DNA of 64,000 nt from Prochlorococcus sp. AG-436-C13 (GTDB lineage: Bacteria > Cyanobacteriota > Cyanobacteriia > PCC-6307 > Cyanobiaceae). Below the pieces are notes generated by a model that was not told the DNA's origin, did not search any database, and saw nothing but the letters and a program-made list of their open reading frames with translations. The stretch covers positions 36,073 through 100,072 of the forward strand of contig QCPC01000005.1 of NCBI GenBank assembly GCA_003212695.1, given 5' to 3'. Both the position numbers and the translations under genes were made by a program. How positions within the stretch are numbered: the first letter of the stretch is position 1; the number at the start of each line of letters is the position of its first letter. This document shows, one piece after another, positions 51,805 through 60,730 of the stretch.

Positions 51805-52350
51805 ATGGATCTTCTTAGACTGGCAAAGGAGAAATTAAAAGACTTATCACGAAAAATATCTCTTAAGCTAACTAGTGATGAAACATATTTTAAGGTCAGG
51901 CATCTTTCAAATGATTTAATAAAATGCGACTGGAATCTTGCTAAAGAAGATAGAAAAAGATTGCTTAGTAACGATAAGTACTGCTTATCTTTAAGATTGT
52001 ATGATATTTCACAAGATCAACTTGATAGCAATACATGCATAATGAAGGAAATAGAAGTAAAGAAATTTAGTAAAGAATGTTTTGTCAAACCTATTGTACC
52101 TAATGGAAACTTATTAATTGAACTCGGCTTTAGGAAACCATATGATAAATGGAATCTATTTGCATCAAGTGAGCTAAGATTATCAGATAGGGGTGCAAAC
52201 TATAATGGAACATTTCAAGATGATTCATGGTTTTATTCAGATTCAAAAAAGTCTACTAATGAGAATCTTCAAAATAATATGCATGAGAAAATGTATCAGC
52301 TTTCTAAGCAATTTAGTAATGGAGGCTCAGAGAAAGTCCATAATAATTAG
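51805..52350 (+). CDS. DUF4912-like protein (181 aa)
   Basis: Core KYCLSLRLYDISQDQLDSNT, IMKEIEVKKFSKECFVKPIV, PNGNLLIELGFRKPYDKWNL and FASSELRLS fits DUF4912 (LRLYD, ELGY-like strand, W.L...S). The end GTFQDDSWFYSDSKKSTNEN is acidic and probably flexible. Soluble; function unknown. Confidence 0.75.
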   Translation: MDLLRLAKEKLKDLSRKISLKLTSDETYFKVRHLSNDLIKCDWNLAKEDRKRLLSNDKYCLSLRLYDISQDQLDSNTCIMKEIEVKKFSKECFVKPIVPNGNLLIELGFRKPYDKWNLFASSELRLSDRGANYNGTFQDDSWFYSDSKKSTNENLQNNMHEKMYQLSKQFSNGGSEKVHNN

Positions 52351-52375
52351 TCAGTAAGATAATTATTTATTCCTA

Positions 52376-52744
52376 TTAGATTACATCATTTAAAGATATT
52401 CTTACCCATTTTATAAAGTTTAATGGGTTTAATACTTCTTTAAACTCTCTTGAGTAATTAAACCTTTTATAATTGGTTATAGCTTTATTTGAAATATATT
52501 TACTTGCTTTATAATTTTTCGTATTTGTATTTACTTCTTCTTCAAAAAACCAAAAGTTCTCACCATTTTTGAGCTCTAAAATTAATCCTATATCTACTCC
52601 ATCAGTGATCTTATAGCCTACAACTTTCCCATAAGGATGTTCAGAAAGCAATTGTTTTAAATCATTTGATAGATTTTCGTTGATTCTTTGAAGGTTAATA
52701 TTTACCGTAGAACCTATAGTTGCTAGGGATAATTCTTTTTCCAT
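52376..52744 (-). CDS. DUF2862-like protein with extra C-terminal region (122 aa)
   Basis: N-terminal 75 residues match the DUF2862 protein at 26323-26559 (TVNINLQRINE, GKVVGYKITDGVDIGLILEL, NFWFFEEEV). The remaining 45 residues are a basic extension absent from the other copy (NYKASKYISNKAITNYKRFN, LNFIKWVRISLNDVI). Function unknown. Confidence 0.75.
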   Translation of the reverse strand: MEKELSLATIGSTVNINLQRINENLSNDLKQLLSEHPYGKVVGYKITDGVDIGLILELKNGENFWFFEEEVNTNTKNYKASKYISNKAITNYKRFNYSREFKEVLNPLNFIKWVRISLNDVI

Positions 52745-52870
52745 TTTGGACTTTTGAATATATTTTAATGAATTAAGCTTTGAATCTTACCATATTTTAT
52801 TCCAGCTTGAAAATTATTTATTCTTCTTCGTGGCTTAATCTATATTTAAGAAAGTAAAGCTTTTATTAAC

Positions 52871-53041
52871 CTACATGTTTTCTTTATCAGTAACTTTACT
52901 GGTGCTTTTTACTTTCTTGATAATAAATTTGATGCCAGATAGTAAAATTCTTAAGACTAAAGCCCCGAAGGCAACAAGGCCTCCCGCAACAACTATAGAT
53001 AATATTTGATTGCCAAGATTGATCTCACTGAGTGTTCCCAT
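52871..53041 (-). CDS. Small single-helix membrane protein (56 aa)
   Basis: MGTLSEINLGNQILSIVVAG, helix to about residue 36, then a basic tail KFIIKKVKSTSKVTDKENM. ATG to TAG. No family recognised. Confidence 0.6.
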   Translation of the reverse strand: MGTLSEINLGNQILSIVVAGGLVAFGALVLRILLSGIKFIIKKVKSTSKVTDKENM

Positions 53042-53265
53042 TGCATTTTAAAAATTCGTTTAATATTATATAACTTTTTGATTTGTCTTCTATAAATAAA
53101 ATCGTTAAATTTTATAGATTAGCCTATTTGCAAATTTTAGAGAATGTTTTTTGTTTTACATTAAGCTAGTTTTTAAGAGATATTTATAAAAACTGTATTA
53201 ATAACCTATGTTTGTTGAGTTTATAAAAATCAGATTTCAACGTTATCAAATAAATCCTTTTCCCT

Positions 53266-53586
53266 TTAGAATCCCTTCTCTTCCATCTCTGCGTTATGTG
53301 CTTTTTGCATTTCAACCATCTCTGAGCATGTTAGTGCAGGCCTGTATTGAAACTCGCAGCCAAAAGCTGAACGCCAAAACATAAAATGCTTAAAAAGTGC
53401 TTTAGTACTTGAAGCTTTGCAAATAATGCATAGCTCACCAGATTCAGGCATATGGAGCCTTGCAATCAATTCGAATCCATCAAATTTATCCATTGGAGCT
53501 CCATCTTCCATATATTTTATAAATGATGTATATCCTTCGTCTTGTGTTTCAGAAGGTACGACACAAGATACAACGTAAAATTGCAT
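53266..53586 (-). CDS. DUF3303-like protein (106 aa)
   Basis: MQFYVVSCVVPSETQDEGYT, then GFELIARLHMPESGELCIIC and KHFMFWRSAFGCEFQYRPAL TCSEMVEMQ. The order (strand, LxARxH, a C/ET-type strand, W...F.....RPALT..E) parallels DUF3303 and the protein at 2647-2919. Predicted ferredoxin-like fold; function unknown. Confidence 0.65.
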   Translation of the reverse strand: MQFYVVSCVVPSETQDEGYTSFIKYMEDGAPMDKFDGFELIARLHMPESGELCIICKASSTKALFKHFMFWRSAFGCEFQYRPALTCSEMVEMQKAHNAEMEEKGF

Positions 53587-53911
53587 AGTTGATTTGCTAA
53601 CTAATCCCTTTTAGAGGTTTTGCTTCCTTAGTGGAGGATTAATTAATAAATTATAATATTTAATCTAGAACATATTTTTTGCGAGTTGTTGCCTTAATCC
53701 TATGTCCATATATTGATGTTAGGAATATTCGATATAAGATGTTATTGCTGATATTTTTAAGCTTAAACTTTATATAATTTTGATCACACAGAAGATATTG
53801 ATTATCTAAATATCTTATATAATTATATTCACAACTTAAGCTCTATGTCATAAATACAAGTGATTATTGTTATCTCTATTTGTTAAAGCTAGTTTTTATT
53901 CTGGAAATGTT
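53587..53911. other. Gene-free stretch
   Basis: About 325 AT-rich bases. The frame from 53867 runs into the gene called at 53912; upstream codons look non-coding. Confidence 0.35.
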
Positions 53912-54202
53912 ATGGATCTATCTAATGATTATTTTAGAGTAGTAAGATTACATTTGTCTATATTGATTATAATTATTGCAGCTAAATTTTTACCTATGAA
54001 ATCGTTGGATGAAATGAAATCTTATTTTTTCCTGTTTTTTGGCTTTTTAAGCACCTCTTGTCTTGTTTCCATTTCTTTTTCGCTTAATTCTCTAGAACCT
54101 TTGGCTGAATGGGCAAAGTTGCAAAAAGATTGTATTGACAGGACTGTTGCTTATCCAGGCCTATCTAGCAAAGTATGGAGCTGTAATGGCGGAGGGGAAT
54201 AA
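53912..54202 (+). CDS. Small two-helix membrane protein with CIDRT/SCNG motifs (96 aa)
   Basis: Start at the ATG at 53912 (MDLSNDYFRVVRLHLSILII). Two hydrophobic segments (about 13-27 and 40-60), then LEPLAEWAKLQKDCIDRTVA YPGLSSKVWSCNGGGE. The end parallels the WNRCLDST and CNGA motifs of 3487-3726; probably one family. Function unknown. Confidence 0.65.
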   Translation: MDLSNDYFRVVRLHLSILIIIIAAKFLPMKSLDEMKSYFFLFFGFLSTSCLVSISFSLNSLEPLAEWAKLQKDCIDRTVAYPGLSSKVWSCNGGGE

Positions 54203-54234
54203 CTTTGGAGAGAACTATGGATTTATTTAGACAT

Positions 54235-54267
54235 TAAAAAAGGGCTGGCTTTTAAGCCAATGCCCTT
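54235..54267 (-). terminator. Terminator downstream of 54289-54438
   Basis: On the minus strand AAGGGC, a two-base bulge and TGGCTT pair with AAGCCA and GCCCTT over a short loop, followed by T-rich sequence. Confidence 0.7.
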
Positions 54268-54288
54268 CATGTAAAAAGGTAGAGATTT

Positions 54289-54438
54289 CTAGTCCTTTTT
54301 AGCAGGTATGTTCTGTTGATCATAGTCAGGACCAACTAAAACTGCCATTACAGCAAATAGGGCAACTGCTGCTATTCCTAGATAAGCTGCAGAAGGGGCC
54401 GGGGTACTAAGTAGACCGGCAAATGTAAGAGGAAACAT
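54289..54438 (-). CDS. Small membrane protein (49 aa), paralogue of 39959-40102
   Basis: MFPLTFAGLLSTPAPSAAYL GIAAVALFAVMAVLVGPDYD QQNIPAKKD. Same plan as 39959-40102: PSAA before the helix and GP plus a charged end after it. Own terminator. Function unknown. Confidence 0.7.
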   Translation of the reverse strand: MFPLTFAGLLSTPAPSAAYLGIAAVALFAVMAVLVGPDYDQQNIPAKKD

Positions 54439-54513
54439 AGCTTTTAGTAAACAGTGTTATTAATACATCAAAAGCATCTTGAGGCGTGTCTTTTTGTTTA
54501 CATTGTTATGTTT

Positions 54514-54675
54514 TTATTTTTTTCTTGCTTGCGTCCAGGTCAGAAACCAGTCAGATCTTTTATTTAGAAGTTGACTTGGCATTTTGTCTTGAAGTTCTGA
54601 AATCGCTGCGTACATGTAAGGATTGCCTTTTTCAAAGTGTTCGAAAAATTTAATTAAATCTAGCTTTTCTTCCAT
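54514..54675 (-). CDS. Hypothetical soluble protein (53 aa)
   Basis: MEEKLDLIKFFEHFEKGNPY MYAAISELQDKMPSQLLNKR SDWFLTWTQARKK. Helical, no membrane segment. ATG to TAA. No family recognised. Confidence 0.55.
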   Translation of the reverse strand: MEEKLDLIKFFEHFEKGNPYMYAAISELQDKMPSQLLNKRSDWFLTWTQARKK

Positions 54676-54833
54676 TTTTAACTGCCTTTTGAATTTTGTT
54701 TAAATCCTACGGCTTAGAAAAATGATGTCAATGACTATTTTGATTTAAATTAAATGCATTGAAAATTATTGCCTTGACTGATTAGTGCTCTGTCTATTGG
54801 TAAACCACTGCTTTGATTTTTTGTTATTAGATT

Positions 54834-56024
54834 CTAATACCTTAAACCTGCATCAGCAAGATCATTCTGTAAATTGCTTTCGCAAGATAAAACTCTTGAC
54901 CAGCATGGTAGTTGCTGTGTTATTGGATTATCTAGAAAGCTAGTTGTAGCTGGCTTAAGTATTTTTGAAAACTTCTGCACAGATAATTCTTCTTCATGTC
55001 TGTCGTATGGGATTCCATTTACGAATGAATCCAATCCATATTGCTTCACCCTATCTTGACCTACTCGTTTATATAAAACTTCTAGAGTTGAAATTTGCGA
55101 ATTGTTTAATGTCTCGGCTTGATGTTCCATTAATCCTCTTAATACACTTGATAGTATTTCCTTGCACATCCTTTGAAGTCCTTCCTTGGGACTTGCCCCT
55201 ACTTCTTTATGCTTATGATCAAATATGCCAAGATCTACTTGCGCAATCTTTGAAAGTCTTACGTTTCGATAAACTTCTGAAAGAAGACCAATTTCTAGTC
55301 CCCAATCACAAGGAATTCTTAAATTCATTCCAAGGTCTTTAGTGAATGCAAATTCTCCTGCTAATGGATATCTAAAAGCCTGAAGGTATTCAAGAAAATG
55401 CCCTCTTCCGAATACTTGTTCAAGTGATGTTAATAATGGTCCTACAAATAGTCTAGTTGCCCTTCCTTGAAGAATATTTGTATCAAGAGATAATCGGCTA
55501 TAAAAAGCTTTTACATATGAAATCCCATGAGAAGGATCTAAAAGTGGTTGCAGCATCCTTACTGGGTATGAAGGACTAAATGTTTTTATGTCGGCATCGA
55601 ATAATGCAACCACTTCAGAATTTCTTGTTGCTATTCCAATTCCTTGCCAAACGGCCCATCCTTTACCAGGGGTACCAAGCAAATTAAGACCATTTTTTTC
55701 TTGCTTTTTTAGAAGTTCTATTACTGCAGGCGCATTAGTCCATTGAACATGCACTGGGAAGGGCATTGAAGAGAAAAAAGATTTAGCTTCATTAACTTCT
55801 TCAGAAGATTGCGCAGATAGAGCAATAACTAACTCGTTTAGTCCATCCAGTTGTTTTAAGACATTACGTGTGAGAGATAATGCTGGTCTTCTGAATTCTT
55901 CGAATAGGCAGGGTATTAGAATTGTTGTGCGACGTTTTTTTAGTCCCTTATTAAGACTTTCCAAAGAATCTTCTGTAACCGCATACTTATGAATTGTTGT
56001 GATCAAATCCTGGTTAAAGTCCAT
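54834..56024 (-). CDS. gpgS: Glucosyl-3-phosphoglycerate synthase (GT81), 396 aa
   Basis: Transfers glucose from NDP-glucose to D-3-phosphoglycerate. GT-A fold with ILIPCLFEEFRRPALSLTRN at 35-54, GTPGKGWAVW at 117-126, and the metal-binding DxD in VALFDADIKTFSP (Asp 143, Asp 145). GRGHFLEYLQAFRYPLAGEF and IPCDWGLEIGLLSEVYRN in the second half are typical of cyanobacterial GpgS; a His in FDHKHKE may bind metal. Length is normal. Divergent from the phosphorylase, phosphatase and kinase genes starting at 56092, with 67 bases between starts. Product is dephosphorylated to glucosylglycerate, an osmolyte favoured under nitrogen limitation. Confidence 0.93.
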   Translation of the reverse strand: MDFNQDLITTIHKYAVTEDSLESLNKGLKKRRTTILIPCLFEEFRRPALSLTRNVLKQLDGLNELVIALSAQSSEEVNEAKSFFSSMPFPVHVQWTNAPAVIELLKKQEKNGLNLLGTPGKGWAVWQGIGIATRNSEVVALFDADIKTFSPSYPVRMLQPLLDPSHGISYVKAFYSRLSLDTNILQGRATRLFVGPLLTSLEQVFGRGHFLEYLQAFRYPLAGEFAFTKDLGMNLRIPCDWGLEIGLLSEVYRNVRLSKIAQVDLGIFDHKHKEVGASPKEGLQRMCKEILSSVLRGLMEHQAETLNNSQISTLEVLYKRVGQDRVKQYGLDSFVNGIPYDRHEEELSVQKFSKILKPATTSFLDNPITQQLPCWSRVLSCESNLQNDLADAGLRY

Positions 56025-56091
56025 TCGCTAAAAAGAGCAACAAAAAGAGAGAAGTGCTTACGATCATCCTTTACAGAGTGATAAATACACA
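56025..56091. promoter_or_regulatory. Divergent promoter region of the glucosylglycerate cluster
   Basis: Only 67 bases separate the gpgS start from the GTG of the phosphorylase gene, so the two promoters overlap or lie partly inside the coding regions. No NtcA consensus (GTA-N8-TAC) was found by eye. Confidence 0.45.
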
Positions 56092-57855
56092 GTGACAGGT
56101 AATGAGTCGCAACTAAAAAAGTTGAGTTGCTTGATAAAAAGAATTTACAAAGACCACTCTGCAGAAGAGCTTGATTGTCTGTGGTCACAATTGTTGCAGA
56201 TTTTAGATTCAAATTGTGCTAACTGCTTGGAGGTTGAAAAAACTTTCTTGTCTTCATGGGATTCATCAACTGCTGTTTTAATTACATATGCAGATGGAGT
56301 GAATTCGTCATATAAGTCTTCGCTAAAGCCATTAAACGAAATTATTGATCAATACTTAGGAAACCTTGCGCCAATTATTCACCTTTTACCTTTTCTTTGC
56401 TCAACAAGCGATGGAGGATTTGCTGTATCAAATTATGAAAATATTGACCCTCGATTTGGATGTTGGGAGGATTTAAAAAATCTCTCAAGAAATCATTTGA
56501 TAATGGCTGATCTTGTTTTAAATCATGTATCAGCTTCTCATCCTTGGGTTCAACAATTTAAGAATGAATTGGAACCAGGTAAAAACTATATATTAAATCC
56601 CTCTATTAATAATGATTGGGAACATGTAATTAGACCCAGAAACACTTCACTTTTTACTACTATTGCAACTAAACAAGGAACTAAGGATGTATGGACTACA
56701 TTTGGACCTGACCAGATTGATATAAATTGGAAAGATCCAAATATATTATTAGAGTTTTTAATATTAATTATTAGATATATAAAGAATGGAGTTACTTGGA
56801 TTCGTCTGGATGCAATAGGTTTTATTTGGAAAGAACCTTCGACAACTTGTCTACATCTAGATGAAGTTCATTATATTGTTAGGTCATTAAGAATATTACT
56901 TAAGCAACTTACTTCTAAGGGTGTTCTGATTACAGAAACTAATGTTCCAGAAAAAGAGAATATTTCATATATTGAAACTGGAGACGAAGCTCATCTGGCT
57001 TATAATTTTCCTTTACCTCCTTTGTTGCTTGAGTCGATAATAACTAATAAGGCTGATTTAATAAATAACTGGCTTTCTTCTTGGCCTACCCTGCCTGTTA
57101 ATACTGGCTTTTTAAATTTTACCGCTTCTCATGATGGAATTGGTTTAAGAGCATTAGAAGGATTGATGGAGCCAAGTAGGATTCATAATTTGTTAATAGC
57201 TTGCGAGAAAAGAGGTGGTTTAATTAGTCATAGGAGAATGCCTAATGGTGAAGATCAACCATATGAACTTAATATAAGTTGGTGGAGTGCAATGTCAGAT
57301 ACAGGAATAAATCGTACTCACTTTCAATTTGAAAGATTTATATTAAGCCAGCTTTTTGTAATGGGTTTAAAAGGCATTCCAGCATTTTATTTACAGGCAA
57401 TAATGGCATCAGAGAATGATTTAAACACCTTTGTTAATTCAGGAGAAAGAAGGGACCTAAATAGAGAAAAATTTGAAAAAGATAAGTTACTTAGTAATTT
57501 AGAAGATAAAAATTCTGCTTCTTCTAAAAACATCTCTTTTCTAAAGAATGCAATGAAAATTAGAAGTAATTTAAGAGCTTTTCATCCAGAAGAACCAATG
57601 CTTTGCATGAGTCAAGATCGTAGTGACATTGTAGTCTTTTCTAGAGGTAAGGATGAATATAGGGTTTGGGCTATTCATAATATGACCAATGCCAAATTAA
57701 GTTTTTGCATTGCTGATAGTTTAGATGTAGATTGTAAGTCTGGATTTTTTTGGAATGATGTTCTAAATGGAATTAATTATTTAAATAATCATATAGAGCT
57801 AAAACCTTATTCTGTTTATTGGTTAATACAAAAGAATGAATCTAAAATCAACTAA
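56092..57855 (+). CDS. Glucosylglycerate phosphorylase-like enzyme (GH13, sucrose phosphorylase family), 587 aa
   Basis: GTG start. GH13 motifs: DLVLNH (Asp 140, His 145), the nucleophile in GVTWIRLDAIG (Asp 240), the acid/base in LITETNVP (Glu 282) and ASHDG (His 347, Asp 348). Together with MADLVLNHVSASHPWVQQFK and FNFPLPPLLL-like regions this is the sucrose phosphorylase subfamily (GH13_18). In this context the likely reaction is glucosylglycerate + phosphate to glucose 1-phosphate + glycerate, not sucrose cleavage; the cluster supports this, but the specificity is inferred. Overlaps the next gene by 20 bases. Confidence 0.88.
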   Translation: MTGNESQLKKLSCLIKRIYKDHSAEELDCLWSQLLQILDSNCANCLEVEKTFLSSWDSSTAVLITYADGVNSSYKSSLKPLNEIIDQYLGNLAPIIHLLPFLCSTSDGGFAVSNYENIDPRFGCWEDLKNLSRNHLIMADLVLNHVSASHPWVQQFKNELEPGKNYILNPSINNDWEHVIRPRNTSLFTTIATKQGTKDVWTTFGPDQIDINWKDPNILLEFLILIIRYIKNGVTWIRLDAIGFIWKEPSTTCLHLDEVHYIVRSLRILLKQLTSKGVLITETNVPEKENISYIETGDEAHLAYNFPLPPLLLESIITNKADLINNWLSSWPTLPVNTGFLNFTASHDGIGLRALEGLMEPSRIHNLLIACEKRGGLISHRRMPNGEDQPYELNISWWSAMSDTGINRTHFQFERFILSQLFVMGLKGIPAFYLQAIMASENDLNTFVNSGERRDLNREKFEKDKLLSNLEDKNSASSKNISFLKNAMKIRSNLRAFHPEEPMLCMSQDRSDIVVFSRGKDEYRVWAIHNMTNAKLSFCIADSLDVDCKSGFFWNDVLNGINYLNNHIELKPYSVYWLIQKNESKIN

Positions 57856-58639
57856 GAAATCTTTCTGGATTATAACTGATATAGATGGTACCTTAATGGA
57901 TCATAATTATGATTTTAGCCCTGCTTTGCCAACAATAAAATGGCTGCAGAGTCTTGCTATACCTATAATCCCTTGTACAAGTAAGACTGCATCTGAAGTA
58001 AGGATAATAAGAGAATCTATAGGTTTAAAAGATCCCTTTATAGTTGAGAATGGAGGGGCAATTTATGGCGAAGATGATTCTTCTGGCAAAGAATGGGAGT
58101 TGATTTTAGGTAAAAGTTACGAGTATTTAAGATCAAAATTAAAATTAATTTCTGATGAAATTGGTTATCAATTAAAACCTTTGAATGATTTGTCTAATAA
58201 AGAAATATTTGAGCTGACTGGTCTTAATGAAAATGGTATAAAACTTGCTCTCCAGAGACAATGGAGTGTTCCATTTTTAAACCCACCTGAAAAAGATTTG
58301 CGGCAAATAATAGAAATCTCTTTAAAGTTGAATACTTCAATATATAAAGGAAATCGAATGAGCCACTTACTTGCTAAGGGAAGTCATAAAGGTAAAGCTG
58401 TGAATCAGTTGAAAAAGTTTTTTAATTTGCCAGAAGTAAAAATAATTGCTTTAGGAGATTCTCAAAATGATTTGCCTTTATTAGAAGCAGCAGATATAGC
58501 TGTTGTTGTGCCAAGCGAAAAAGGACCTAATCCAATTTTAAAAGAAGGCATTGAAAGAGGTGATTTTTTACTAGCTCCAGCACCTCATGCAGAAGGATGG
58601 TCTATATCTGTGCAAGAGTTGATAAAGAAAAATATTTAA
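57836..58639 (+). CDS. gpgP: Glucosyl/mannosyl-3-phosphoglycerate phosphatase (HAD-IIB), 267 aa
   Basis: HAD motif I WIITDIDGTLMDH (Asp 15 nucleophile, Asp 17), motif II PCTSKT (Ser/Thr about 48-49), Lys 185 region KGSHKGKAVNQLKKFF and motif IV ALGDSQNDLPLLEAAD (Asp 208, Asp 212). The ENGGAIYG segment and C2-type cap match mannosyl-3-phosphoglycerate phosphatases, which also act on the glucosyl form. It removes phosphate from the GpgS product to give glucosylglycerate. Its ATG lies 20 bases inside the phosphorylase gene, suggesting translational coupling. Confidence 0.9.
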   Translation: MNLKSTKKSFWIITDIDGTLMDHNYDFSPALPTIKWLQSLAIPIIPCTSKTASEVRIIRESIGLKDPFIVENGGAIYGEDDSSGKEWELILGKSYEYLRSKLKLISDEIGYQLKPLNDLSNKEIFELTGLNENGIKLALQRQWSVPFLNPPEKDLRQIIEISLKLNTSIYKGNRMSHLLAKGSHKGKAVNQLKKFFNLPEVKIIALGDSQNDLPLLEAADIAVVVPSEKGPNPILKEGIERGDFLLAPAPHAEGWSISVQELIKKNI

Positions 58640-58644
58640 AAAAA

Positions 58645-59637
58645 ATGTCTTTTAGTTATTTAAATAAATCACCTTTTGAATGCATAAAACATCCTGATAT
58701 TTCTTTTCCTCTTGATTCTTTTGAGACTCTTTTGCTTGATATAGGATGGGATGCCTCAGATTGGATTAATTTTTGGTTGACTCATAATGGAAAGAATTTA
58801 GCTGCTTCATCTTTGGCATCTGGAACAAAGCTTGATTGGATTTGGGGATTAGCTTTGCCTTTACTTTCAGATGTGATGAGAAGTGCCTTGGATAAAAATA
58901 AAAGAACCTTATTTGGAATATCTGCTTTACCAGGATGTGGCAAAACAAGTTTAGGAAATTGGTTAGAAGACGCTGCGAAATTATTTAATCTCTCAGTAAA
59001 AGTAGTCTCTATAGATGACTTTTATTTACCAGCAAAAGAGCTTGATATTGCTATGAAAGGAAATCCTTGGTGTGTTCCAAGAGGACTTCCTGGCAGTCAT
59101 TCTATTGAGCTTTTGGAAGAATCGGTTGACAATTGGTTTGCTTCTGGATTTCTTAAAGCGCCTAAGTTTGATAAAGCTTTAAGAAACGGGCTTGGTGATA
59201 GATATGGCTGCACAGAATGTAATCCTGATGTTTTGATTTTAGAAGGATGGTTTTTAGGATGCGAGCCTATAGAATCTTCATTAAATAAAGATCTAATTAG
59301 TAGAAAGATCAAGCCTAAACTAACTAATGAAGAGAAAATGTATAGAGAAAAGGTACAATTATTATTACTTAAGTATCTATCAACATGGCAAAAAATAAAT
59401 CGAATTTGGCATATTAAGTCAAATAACCTAACTTCATCATTAGAGTGGAAGGTTCAGCAAGAGATGCATATGATGGAAACGAGAGGAGCTTCTTTAACAG
59501 GTGACTCTTTAAATTCTTTTTTAAGAATGATTCAATGTGCAATCCCACAGCAAAGTCTTATGGAAATCAAATCAGATATTGTTATTGAAATTGATAAATC
59601 AAGAAAGATTATTAATACTTATTTATCATCAACTTAG
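58645..59637 (+). CDS. glyK: D-glycerate 3-kinase (plant/cyanobacterial GLYK type), 330 aa
   Basis: P-loop kinase: GISALPGCGKTSLGNWLEDA with the P-loop Lys about residue 100, then VVSIDDFYLPAKELDIAMKG, PRGLPGSHSIELLEESVDNW, LILEGWFLGCEPI and WKVQQEMHMMETRGA. Matches the phosphoribulokinase-like glycerate 3-kinase that ends photorespiration in plants and cyanobacteria. Start chosen at 58645, five bases after gpgP stops; an upstream ATG at 58597 overlaps gpgP by 43 bases and adds a poor N-terminus. It converts glycerate from phosphorylase action to 3-phosphoglycerate, the GpgS substrate, closing the cycle. Confidence 0.92.
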   Translation: MSFSYLNKSPFECIKHPDISFPLDSFETLLLDIGWDASDWINFWLTHNGKNLAASSLASGTKLDWIWGLALPLLSDVMRSALDKNKRTLFGISALPGCGKTSLGNWLEDAAKLFNLSVKVVSIDDFYLPAKELDIAMKGNPWCVPRGLPGSHSIELLEESVDNWFASGFLKAPKFDKALRNGLGDRYGCTECNPDVLILEGWFLGCEPIESSLNKDLISRKIKPKLTNEEKMYREKVQLLLLKYLSTWQKINRIWHIKSNNLTSSLEWKVQQEMHMMETRGASLTGDSLNSFLRMIQCAIPQQSLMEIKSDIVIEIDKSRKIINTYLSST

Positions 59638-59664
59638 AGATTCTTTTTAAATAAAAATCTCTAA
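59634..59664 (+). terminator. Probable terminator of the glucosylglycerate operon
   Basis: TTAGAGATT and AATCTCTAA form a 9-bp stem overlapping the glyK stop codon; loop T-rich, no long T-run. Confidence 0.5.
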
Positions 59665-59765
59665 GATATTCTCAGATCCTATTAAATAATAGTTTTTAAT
59701 TTAGTTATATTTTATACAGTATTTTCTGATGAACTACTTTTTAATGGATTTCTATAAAAAAATCA

Positions 59766-59993
59766 ATGACTGAATTTCACTACGGCAACAAAAGTTGCAA
59801 TATGGTTGTACTTAGATGCATAGGAGCTGAAAATTTCTTTTTAGAAAGAGTATTGTTTCCCGGAGAAGAAATTGTTTTATCTGTTCCATATGAATCGAAA
59901 ATTGAAATTTGGGGACATGAGCTGTATGGGCCGAAGTTAGAGGAGAGAATTAGAATTACAAGTCAATATAAAGAGTCTCTTTTTGCAGCATGA
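59766..59993 (+). CDS. DUF1830 family protein (75 aa)
   Basis: NMVVLRCIGAENFFLERVLF PGEEIVLSVPYESKIEIWGH contains the DUF1830 core (I/VLR-type strand, (Y/F)xERVxFPGE, then the ExxIEIW strand). Small beta-rich cyanobacterial protein, function unknown. Confidence 0.82.
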   Translation: MTEFHYGNKSCNMVVLRCIGAENFFLERVLFPGEEIVLSVPYESKIEIWGHELYGPKLEERIRITSQYKESLFAA

Positions 59994-60139
59994 TATTAAT
60001 ATTCATAGGAATCCTATGCAATAGCTTTTGATCTGAATTAACTTGGTATTTCCATATACTTCTATAAGTATTTTCAAAATTTATGATCGAATCTGTTTTG
60101 GCATTCATAATTAATACATAAAGCAAATGACATGATTTT

Positions 60140-60523
60140 ATGGAAGCTTATATTTTTCTGATTCAAAATGGAGACCTTTTTAATATTGGTATCTCTCGGA
60201 ATCTAGATAAAACCAAAGAATTATTAAGGCCAGGATATGTTTGCGCCTATATGAAAATCAAAGAAAAAGATTCAGAAGTTTTATTTAGGAATTTGCAGGG
60301 TAGATATTCAGAAGCAAGACTTCCGCAAACAGATTACTTTAGATTATCAAAATCACAGTTATTGGAATGTCAATTAATGATGAAGAGTGAGGGCGGTAAG
60401 AAATATTTTGAACCTATTTTTAAGGGGGCAAACTTGGTTGCATCTTTTGTATTGGCGTGGCTATTACTGTCTGGCATTGTAATTAAATTAGCTGTAGATC
60501 CGATATTAGATAGAATCTTATGA
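60140..60523 (+). CDS. GIY-YIG/T5orf172-like domain with C-terminal membrane helix (127 aa)
   Basis: Residues 1-80: YIFLIQNGDLFNIGISRNLD (GIY-YIG-like strands, with NIGIS in place of KIGIT), LLRPGYVCAYMKIKEKDSEV, LFRNLQGRYSEARLPQTDYF and RLSKSQLLEC. This follows the T5orf172 pattern (Y-I-F-L ... G-D-L-F-x-I-G-I, R-L-P ... T-x-Y-F). The catalytic Arg and Glu of active nucleases are doubtful. A hydrophobic helix (about 96-118) anchors the C-terminus. A membrane-tethered nuclease-fold protein is unusual; role unknown. Confidence 0.72.
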   Translation: MEAYIFLIQNGDLFNIGISRNLDKTKELLRPGYVCAYMKIKEKDSEVLFRNLQGRYSEARLPQTDYFRLSKSQLLECQLMMKSEGGKKYFEPIFKGANLVASFVLAWLLLSGIVIKLAVDPILDRIL

Positions 60524-60589
60524 TATCTTTAATTCCTGATTGTTATTTCTGAGTAAGCATTTACTATACTTACACTGCTAATAATTTTG

Positions 60590-60724
60590 ATGGAATTGTC
60601 AAATGTCCTTATTTGGATGTCTATACCTTTCATAGCTTTAACAGCGTATTTTGGAACTAGAAATGGTTATTATGATTCAAATTCATATAATGGAGACGGG
60701 TGTGCACATGATGTGAAACGTTAA
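60590..60724 (+). CDS. Small single-helix membrane protein (44 aa)
   Basis: MELSNVLIWMSIPFIALTAY FGTRNGYYDSNSYNGDGCAH DVKR. One N-terminal helix and a Tyr/Asn/Gly-rich tail with one Cys. ATG to TAA. No family recognised. Confidence 0.55.
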   Translation: MELSNVLIWMSIPFIALTAYFGTRNGYYDSNSYNGDGCAHDVKR

Positions 60725-60730
60725 TTTTAA

